From JAWXUK01 sp044432725 (GTDB lineage: Bacteria > Bacillota > Clostridia > Oscillospirales > Oscillospiraceae): a stretch of 64,000 nt of DNA. Positions 47,162-55,800 of this stretch are shown piece by piece. Every line of letters begins with the position of its first letter. Position 1 is the stretch's first letter. The notes beneath the pieces are model-generated. The model was not told the origin of the DNA, did no database searches, and worked only from the letters and a program-made list of their open reading frames with translations. Both the position numbers and the translations under genes were made by a program. The stretch lies in contig JAWXUL010000008.1 of assembly GCA_044432725.1 (NCBI GenBank), forward strand, positions 1 to 64,000, given 5' to 3'.

Positions 47162-47628
47162 TTATTTTTCTTGACATCTCTTTGCAGCCAGTTCAAAGGC
47201 ACGCATATCTCCTCGACTCCATGTTTCTGTCAACTTTAAAGAGGAAATCTTCCAAACTCCTTGAATACGTTGCAATTCGTGGTTATAATAGCCCCCCACG
47301 GCTCTGTCCAATACTTCCGTTTCACTGCGATAAAAATATAAACAGTGGTTTTTGCCTGATTTCCCTTGATCTCAATGCTGAAATTCGTCAACTGATGTTG
47401 TGTGGTATCAAATCCCGCTATCAATCCTTGCACTTGCGCCACATACGCCTCTGCTGTGACTTTCAAGGCGGGACCTCCTGAAGAAGTGAAGTCGATGTCC
47501 ACAAAATCAGCCAAAATGGTGCGAAGCAGTCCCCAATCTCGGAAATCGGCGGCTGTTGCATAAGATAATATTGTGTTTTGGATGTCCACTCGGTCTTTGA
47601 GGCAAGTAAGTGTTTTTTCTTCTGACAT
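47162..47628 (-). pseudogene. NTF2-like protein, copy 2, broken
   Basis: The first 95 codons match copy 1; a deletion of about ten bases after KTTVY (near 47335) shifts the frame, while the original frame can still be read as FYRSETEVLDRAVGGYYNHELQRIQ... KRCQEK to 47162. Clear loss of function relative to copy 1. Confidence 0.85.
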
Positions 47629-47742
47629 AGATTGCCCTCCTACAAACTTGTTGAAACAAGATTGTAGATAGTATGGCTGATTGTTTCAATTTTATGCAGT
47701 TTTTTCTGTGAAATTTCAATAAATCAACTTAAAATCTGCTTC

Positions 47743-47800
47743 TACTTTGGTATCTGTGTCTGTTCAGGAGAAAAAACGTATTTTCAATTTGGAAATGAGG
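47743..47800 (+). pseudogene. Rpn nuclease scrap
   Basis: Codes for VQEKKRIFNLEM, matching the nuclease core of the Rpn gene at 29553-30365. It marks the right end of the duplicated block. Confidence 0.7.
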
Positions 47801-47847
47801 GCTTGTGCGCTGTTGCCTTAAGAACAAAAGTCCTTAAGTGTTTTCCA

Positions 47848-48828
47848 TTACCACTGTGGATGGATCGTGTCTTTCAAATATTTCTCGTAAATCGCTTTCA
47901 CTCCGTCCATTTGCTCTGGGGTGAGAGGAGGGAGAAGCGTTGCTTTCGCATTTTCTGCCATTTGCTGAGGACTACTTGCACCAGGAATGACAGTAGAAAC
48001 TTGAGGGTGCATCAAAATCCAACGTAGCGCAATGGGCGCAAGTTCCTCTGTGCCGAAGAGTTCTTTCAACGCTGTCACAGCTTCCAGTCCTTTTCCATAG
48101 TCCACACCAGAAAAAGTTTCCCCTTTATCAAACGCCTCTCCTTGACGATTATAAGTACGATGGTCACCAGCGCCAAAACTGCTGTCTTTATGATAATTTC
48201 CTGTTAATAATCCACTTGCCAAAGGGACTCTAATGATGGTTCCTACTTGTTTTTCCTCTGCCAGAGCAAGAAATTCATCCAAAGGCTTCAATCGGAACAT
48301 ATTAAAAATTACTTCAACCCCAGCAATGGGATAATCTTTCATTGCCATAATGCCTTCAGAAACTTTTTCAATACTCACACCAAAATGAGCAATTTTCCCA
48401 GCAGATTTCATCTTGTCCAAGGCAGTAAAGACATCATCTTTTTGATAAACGGGGGTAGGAGGGCAGTGGAGCAACACCATATTCAAACATTCCACATCTA
48501 AACGCTTCAAACTATCCTCTACAAATCCCTCTAGAGCTTGGGGAGTATACATTTCACTTGTGTGTGGATTCAGTTGCCGTCCTGCTTTGGTCACGACAAA
48601 AATATTTTTGTGATTTTTCAAAAATTGTCCAATGGATTTCTCACTTTCTCCACCATTGTACACATCTGCTGTGTCGAAAAAGTTGATTTCATGGTCTACA
48701 GCAGACCGAAGAATGGATTCTGCTTTCTTTTGGTCATAATCCTCTCCCCAACGTCCTCCTAATTGCCAAGTCCCCAATCCGATTTCAGACACTTTCACAC
48801 CTGTTTTTCCAAACATTCTTTGATTCAT
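47848..48828 (-). CDS. Aldo/keto reductase
   Basis: 326 aa from ATG 48828, seven bases after AGGGG. NFFDTADVYNGGESEKSIG (catalytic Asp and Tyr), VVTKAGR (Lys) and VLLHCPP (His) form the AKR tetrad on a TIM barrel; it reduces aldehydes or ketones with NADPH. The closest types are oxidoreductases of the yhdN/IolS kind. Intact. Confidence 0.9.
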   Translation of the reverse strand: MNQRMFGKTGVKVSEIGLGTWQLGGRWGEDYDQKKAESILRSAVDHEINFFDTADVYNGGESEKSIGQFLKNHKNIFVVTKAGRQLNPHTSEMYTPQALEGFVEDSLKRLDVECLNMVLLHCPPTPVYQKDDVFTALDKMKSAGKIAHFGVSIEKVSEGIMAMKDYPIAGVEVIFNMFRLKPLDEFLALAEEKQVGTIIRVPLASGLLTGNYHKDSSFGAGDHRTYNRQGEAFDKGETFSGVDYGKGLEAVTALKELFGTEELAPIALRWILMHPQVSTVIPGASSPQQMAENAKATLLPPLTPEQMDGVKAIYEKYLKDTIHPQW

Positions 48829-49016
48829 ATACATACCCCTTTAAAAATTTTATCATAAGGATTATACCATTTTTTCTTCCTTTCGTCAATGTGTAAAGTG
48901 AAAAGAATCAGAAATTAAAAGTCATACGATGATATCCCACAAAACCTCTCTCTATTTAGAAGAAAATGTCTGCCATTCAGGCAAAGATGTAGTCCTCATT
49001 TACCCACTTCTCTCCC

Positions 49017-49385
49017 TCAACTCAAATATTCCTTCAAGGTGTTCCGTACCCCACCCACACCGGCAAGTTGTGCCACAAACATGGATTCGATTTTATCAGA
49101 CAGCCCAGCCTCTACCAAATCCACGCCAAAAATCATGGAATTTGTTAAGATTTCTTTCAGTTGCCCCTGATAACTGTCAGGATTCCCCACAGAAATCCCC
49201 TTCAACTTGCCTTGTAGCTCCTCTTTCATGGGGTCAGCAGAACATTCCATGGTTTGCCTTGCTGGGTCCATTTTCTATATCTTGTGTCACAATGGGAAGG
49301 AAATTCCCACTGGTTTGTCTCAGGCTATACCCCTTCTCTGTTTTGGTGAAAGATAATAATTGGAAACTGGGATTGCGAAAAATCT
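49017..49385 (-). pseudogene. Remnant of UxuB-type mannonate/fructuronate oxidoreductase
   Basis: Just after the GH2 stop, minus-strand sequence reads NPSFQLLSFTKTEKGYSLRQ...PIVTQDIENGPSKAN (the central part of the mannitol-dehydrogenase family), then, in another frame, DPMKEELQGKLKGISVG...FGVDLVEAGLSDKIESMF...AGVGGVRNTLKEYL (the C-terminus). The N-terminus and a large middle section are missing. UxuB acts in hexuronate catabolism, in keeping with a beta-glucuronidase neighbour. Confidence 0.75.
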
Positions 49386-49390
49386 CCTTT

Positions 49391-51662
49391 CTATTTTTTG
49401 ATTTCTTGCAAACTTTGGTTCAGACAATAAGCGGCTTCTGGTGGTAATTTCCCACCTGCCACCTGAAGTACCATCTCCATCTGCATTTCAGCAATCATTT
49501 TCATGGTGCCTTCGCTTAGTTTCACCCCACCTTGTGCATTGGCGAGGAGCCCTGTGACCACTGCCCCAGCTTCTGGATTTGCTAAAAGGTCGCTTACTTT
49601 ATCTTTCAGAGAGAAATAGGCCTTATGATAAGTCATTTCTCCTGTTCCAGTGACTTTTGCTTGCAATTCCAAGAACCAGTTTTTTGCCCCCTCTGATTTG
49701 TCGGAATCCTTCCCTTCTTCGACTGGCAAAATGTAGGATTCGTTGGGGCTTTCCACCCCTCTTAGGGTGATTTCGTCCCGACATTCCTTGGTTTTTGCCA
49801 CAACAAGATTCTCCCCTTGCTCTAGCTTGACCCCTTCAAATCGGAAGATTTTATCCCCTGTCAGAGTGGCAACAGTTGTGCCATTGACTTCCAGTTCCAC
49901 TTCAGATTGGTTAGAATAGACCTTAATTGTGGTGGTTTCATCGGAACGATCCACAAATCTTCTGCCACAGAGGTGGACAAAGGGGTCTTTTTCATTCCAA
50001 TAAGCCTTATAAACGTAAAAAGCATCTTTTTTTCACACTGCGGTCGAAACTGACAAGCCCCTTATTATTTCTGCCTGCCACACCGCCCTCATCTCGTGCA
50101 TCTGCGGCGAAATCGAACATATTCCACTGATAAGTCCCCCAAAGGAAAGGTCGTGTTTGGAAAATACTTAGCATATGCTCGTGGTACACGGCATGATATT
50201 CTTCGGTGTAATCACGGCAGACAGGGTTTTCTGTGTGAAGTGTCATGATGCCTTCTGCACCATATTCGGTGATGGCAAGAGGACGCTGTGGGTATTTTTC
50301 ATGAAAACTGTCAATCCACTTCTCATTTTCTGTTAAATCTCCACCATACCAGCCAAAATAATGATTGTAGCCAAGGATATCCGTCAGGAAATTCTGGGGA
50401 GAATCCATTCCCACAAAAGAAATATTTGCCAGAGCAGTGAGACGAGTTTGGTCGTAAGATTTGATGATTTCCACCAATTCTTTTTGGGTTTGCATCAATT
50501 CTTCTGTTTCTCCTGCCAAGGTCACTTCGTTGGAAATCCCCCAGAAACAGACGGAAGGATGGTTATAATTTTGCAAAACCAGCTCGTGCATTTGGGTTTT
50601 TGTGTTGTCAATCGCCTCTTGCTCCTGAATAAACACGGTGATGAAAGGAATTTCAGCCCAGACCACCATGCCTTCCTGATCGCACAAATCATAGAAATAT
50701 TGGCTATGCTGATAGTGGGCAAGGCGAATGGTGTTCGCACCCAACTCACTGATCATCGCCATATCTTGGTCTTGATCCTCTTGGGAAATTGCCCAACCTT
50801 TGTCTTGACGACATTGATGACGGGATACCCCATGGAGAGGATACGCTTCCCCATTGAGGAGGTAGCCTTTGTCTGGATCCACTTGAAACTCACGAACACC
50901 AAAAAGAATAGACTGTGTATCGGTGACCTGATTATCCTTTTTGATTTCCAGATTTAGAGTGTAGAGGTGGGCATTTTCCTTGCCATTTTCGATTTTTTTG
51001 CGTGCATTCCACAAAATAGGTTGGGGAATCACCAGAGATTGCTCCAGTTTTTTACTGGCGGGATTGGTGACATTTGCCACAATATTCCCTGTGCCATCTT
51101 GAATTTGAAGGGTCACTTCTGCCCCGTTTACCTCCCCTTTCAGGTAGCTGAGAACGGAGATTTCAGCGGTATCTCCTTGCAGTTTTGGAGTGATATAAAC
51201 ACCATTAGAACCGTAAAATTCCAAGTCAAAGTAGGTTTTTCCCACTTCAATCAGGCTGACATCTCGGTAAATTCCTCCAAAAAAGGTGAAATCTGCCTGT
51301 TGAGGGTAGACAGGAATGTTTGCCGAATTATTTGCCGATACTTCTAACAGGTTTTCGCCATCTTGAATCAAATCTGTGATTTCAAAACGGAAGGTGGAGA
51401 AGCCTCCTCTGTGCTCCCCTAACAGTTTGCCGTTAAAGGTGACTTCTGCGATGTGGTTTACCCCTTCAAATTGTAAAAACACCTTATTTTCACCCTTGGA
51501 TAGGTTCCATTTCTTTTGATAGTAACAGGTTTGCCGGAGATAATCTCCCCCTCCATCCTGACCATCTAGCTTGTTCCATGTGTGGGGTAGGGTGACTGGG
51601 CTGAATGTTTTCTTGTCGGTAGAAAATTGCCAGTCGTTGTTGATTATTGTGATTTTTCTCAT
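49391..51662 (-). pseudogene. Glycoside hydrolase family 2 (beta-glucuronidase/galactosidase-like), frameshifted
   Basis: From ATG 51662, behind GGAGG: sugar-binding domain, Ig-like domain and TIM barrel with CFWGISNEVTL (acid/base Glu) and LAITEYGAEG (nucleophile Glu). The frame ends at an A7 tract (minus strand; 50027-50033), and the rest continues in the other frame as DAFYVYKAYWNEKDPFVHL... then C-terminal Ig/DUF4982-like and helical domains to 49391. A one-base change in the A7 tract restores a protein of about 757 aa. A homopolymer slippage or sequencing error is possible. Whether it is beta-glucuronidase or beta-galactosidase is not settled; the uxuB remnant favours the former. Confidence 0.8.
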
Positions 51663-51699
51663 AATTTCCTCCAAATTTCCCTCTAATATAGCAACTTGA

Positions 51700-51850
51700 A
51701 AAAAGACTAAGCCACAAGGCTTAATCTTTTTGATTGAAAGCTTCGCTTTCAATCTCCGTGATTTTCTAAAGAAACTCACGGATAACTGGACGATTGAGCA
51801 AGATTTAAACAACTTAGCTGTTGTTTATAAGTTTGACAAGGTCAAACTTA
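51700..51850. repeat. Five hairpins of unrelated sequence in tandem
   Basis: 51700-51731 (14-bp arms, one mismatch, ACAA loop), 51732-51754 (GATTGAAAG arms), 51755-51782 (TCCGTGA arms), 51807-51826 (AAACAAC arms) and 51828-51850 (TAAGTTTGAC arms). The first three abut exactly. None shares sequence with the others. The region lies upstream of the GH2 start, so it is not a terminator for that gene. Confidence 0.85.
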
Positions 51851-52848
51851 ATTCAAGATGCTATAGATGTCCACAAAATACTCATAAAATGTGCTTCTGT
51901 TTATGCTGATACTTTACATACCCTCTTGACAGAGATTTTGTGAAACTCTGTAGTCTCGTACAAATTCCAAAACGCTCCTGAAAACTTTGCTATACTCTGA
52001 TTATACAACACATTGTCGGATTTTTCAAGCACTTATATCCATATTTTTCATGGGATGGGACTGGAGTATGGCTTTATTAGATCAAATCTTCAAGTGAAAG
52101 AACTCAACAAAATCGCAACTGTCCAAGGAAGTGAGGAGGCAAAAGGGATTGGATATTTTGGAACAACTTCCAAGTGGTGGATTCTACACCCTCTCCCCCA
52201 ACTTTAAGTACCCCCACACAAATTTCTCTAATCCATTTTCCTCCATAGATTTCTGAATAAATTATTTAAAAAATGCCAAATTTCAAAAAAAGGGAGAAAA
52301 TAATGAGAAAAATATTACGAATAACTATGCTATTGTCCATGATGAGCAGTTTCTGCGTAGGGACGTAGTGATTCCTGAAACCATTTCAGTGTCAAAATGC
52401 TTCAAAATAAATTCCATTGTGTCCCTTTCCACACAAGTATTAATGACATTTTTTATATCATTATTGTAACAAAAAGATGAATCAATTACAACGGAAAGTC
52501 AAAGATTTTATCAATCTTTGCAAGATGATATAGGAAGAATTCCCAGAAATTCGAAAGATTTTAGGAATAATCTATTGCAATTATATGAAAATTATGGTAA
52601 ACTAGTAACAAGGGCGTTTAGTTTTTAAAATGTATACTTTGTGGTCATTGTTATGGTTTTTATCATTTTTCTCTGAAAACGATGAAAATACCCCATAAAT
52701 GGACGTAATTCTGACTCATTCAACTTAAAATCCCCGAATCCCAAAGTATACTATTTTTCCAAACACAAGGCTTTGTGTTTGGGAAGAATGCACTATCACA
52801 TGATTTCATCGTCCATAGTGGACGGAAAATTTTAAAGGAGTGGCAACA
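51851..52848. other. Long intergenic region with scraps
   Basis: No intact gene. 52186-52236 repeats, diverged, the sequence at 32171-32225 (tail of the AbrB-like gene). At 52302-52367 an ORF with a good ribosome site reads MRKILRITMLLSMMSSFCVGT and stops, the signal sequence of a lost lipoprotein. The AAGGAG at 52836-52840 serves the surface-protein gene. Confidence 0.6.
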
Positions 52849-55800
52849 ATGAAAAAATTAACAGCAGGACTACTATCAGTTTTGATGGTGGCACAAATCA
52901 CCTCAGTCTCTTTTGCAGCGACGAAAGAGGTGGACGTACAGTCATCCTCCGAAGCCATATCACCTCTACAAACAGATATACCTCTTGAGGTGGGAGAAGA
53001 TAATTCTGATGTGGTTGATGAAGTAGAGGAAGAAAGTACCTCTGTCCCTATGACACCCATCGACCCTGATTTGATCATTGAGGAAGAAAGTACCTCTGTC
53101 CCTATGACACCCATCAACCCTGATTTGGTGATTGAGGAAGAAAGTACCTCTGTCCCTATGACACCCATCAACCCTGATTTGGTGATTGAAGAAGAAAGCA
53201 CCTCTGTCCCTATGACACCCATCGCCCCTGATTTGCTGATTGAGGTAGAACAAGAATCCATCCCAAATTCCGCTGTCACAGAAGGAACAAGTCAACAAGA
53301 ATCTGCTGAAGATCAAGGTATTGAATTGATGTTCAGTAATTCCTTGTTAGATGGCTTTCAAATCAGCGACGACAATGGTTTACTCATTTTAACCAGTTAC
53401 TCGGGCGTTGCCTCTGAAATTACCATCCCTGCCACCATCACCACAGCAAATGGAACTATTTACACAGTGTATGCACTGGGAGAAAATCTGTTTAAAGATA
53501 ACACAACCTTGAAAAAAATCACCATTGAAGAAGGAGTAGAACAAATTGGTAACTATGCCTTCGTAGGATGTAGCAACTTGGAAAAAGTGGTCTTACCAAG
53601 TACCATTGATTCCATTGGTTGGACTCTTTTTTGGGGATGTGAAAAACTAACTTCTGCTGGTACTGATTCTCGCAGCGCATTACAATTTGCTTGGACAACA
53701 GCAATTCCAAACCACGCCTTTGCAGGCTTGTCCTATCTTACAGAACTGACTTTGCCTGATACCCTCACAACCATTGGAGAAAATGCTTTTTCAGATTGTG
53801 ACAATCTGGAATACTTGTATATTCCTTCTACAGTAACCACCGTAGGGCAGTCAGCTTTTAGCGGGTGTAGCAAATTAGTGACAGCAGGAGCGAAAGGCAC
53901 AGGTGCAGACCTTGAGTTCGGATGGTCAACCACCATTCCTGATAATGCTTTTAGAAATTCATCTTTGCAAAGTATCACCATTCCAAGTGGCATTACAAGC
54001 CTTGGTAGCAACTCAATTTCCTCTTCTTCTCAATTAACTTCAGTGTGGCTACCTAAGTCATTATCATCATTGGCCTATAATATATTTGATTATTGCAATA
54101 GTTTTCGTAATATTTATTATGAAGGCACAGCAGCGGAATGGAATACATTAGATACCGAAAGCGTTTATTTATCAATATACAATATCGTTTATAATTCAAA
54201 TACCTTACCAGAATCCAGTTCTGGCACAGAAGGTGATTTTACCTACAGCTTGACTGATGGAGAAGCTAGCATTACAAAATACACAGGCACGTCTCCAAAC
54301 GTGACTATCCCAGACACTGTCACCATAAATGGCAAGCCATACACTGTTTATAAAATCGAAAGTGATGCTTTCGAGGGTAGAAGTGATATTACAAAATTGA
54401 CCATGGGTAAAAATATCGAAATTATCCCTTGGGGTGCCTTTGAATCATTAACTAATTTAACTTCCGTTGGTCCTATCAATTCAGGTTGTGATTACCAATA
54501 TGCTTGGACAACAACAATTCCTGCCAATGCATTCCAATTACTTGGGAATGTGACCTCTGTCACCTTGCCTGATAACTTAGAATCTATTGGTGCTAATGCT
54601 TTACAAGATTGCGCTAAATTAGAAAGCATTGTCATTCCTGCTTCTGTCACAGAAATGGGACGTGAAATTTTTGCTGGTTGTAAAAAATTAACCTCTGCAG
54701 GGGATTTGAACAGTGGAGCAAATATTAAGTTCGGTTGGACAACAGTAATCCCAAGTTTTGCTTTTTCTAACTCTTCCTTAGAGAAAATAGAAATCCCAGA
54801 AGGGATTACAACCATCGGCCAACTTGCCTTTCTCTATAATACGCAATTGTCAGCTGTGCTGTTGCCATCAAGCCTCACTGTGATTGACAATGCTTTCCAA
54901 GAGTGTAATATACTGAAAAATTTGTTCTACGCTGGTTCAGAAGATAATTGGAACACTATATACGGAAGTTCAGATTTAAGTAGCAGCTATAATATCATTT
55001 ATGACTGGACTGGAAGCTTTCCAGAGATTGGAACTTTTACATCTGGTGAATTTACCATTGATTATCAAGGTACTTATGGCTCTATTGTTGCCTACGAAGG
55101 CAGTGGAGGGGCTGTGACCATTCCAGCAACCATAACTTATGATGGTGCAACTTATCACATCACTGCCATTGAAGAAGGTGTTTTCAAAAATAATACTTCT
55201 TTGACTAGCCTTGTGGTGGCTGGGACAAATCTTACCTTTATTGGTGATTACGCCTTTTACGGTTGTTCTAATCTAGCGAAAATCTCTTTGCCAAGCAGTG
55301 TAAACTCTATCGGAACAAGTTCAGAGTGGGAGAATATTTTTTATGGTTGTAGCAAAATCACTTCAGCCGGCCCAAGTAACTCTGGTGCTGATTATGAATA
55401 TGGTTGGACAACAAATATTCCTGCAAAAGCCTTTAATGGTTTGACCAATCTTACCAAAGTTACCTTCCCCTCGAATTTGTCTTCTATTGGGGAATTGGCA
55501 TTTTACGGTTGTAGCAATTTAGCTTCTGTTTCCATCCCCGCTTCGGTGACTTCTATGGAATGGAACATTTTTAATGGTTGTAATAAATTGACAACAGCGG
55601 GAGCAACAGGTACTGGGGCAAATATAGAGTTTGCTTGGAATTCAACAATTCCTTCTATTTCTTTCTCTTATTCAAAGCTAAAAACCGCTGTCATACCAGA
55701 GGGTATTACAACGATTGAAAGTTATGCCTTTCATGGAGCTTCTGACTTAACTGGCGTATTGCTTCCAAAAACCCTTGAAACCATCCAGCCAGATGTTTTT

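Noticed and set aside
51700..51850. Possible TIGR or guide-RNA type array
   Set aside because: No common repeat is present and no Tas-like gene is nearby; only the hairpin form is shared.
52806..53279. 157-aa minus-strand ORF opposite the surface gene
   Set aside because: It mirrors the 54-bp repeats of the real gene and has no ribosome site; a shadow of repetitive coding sequence.
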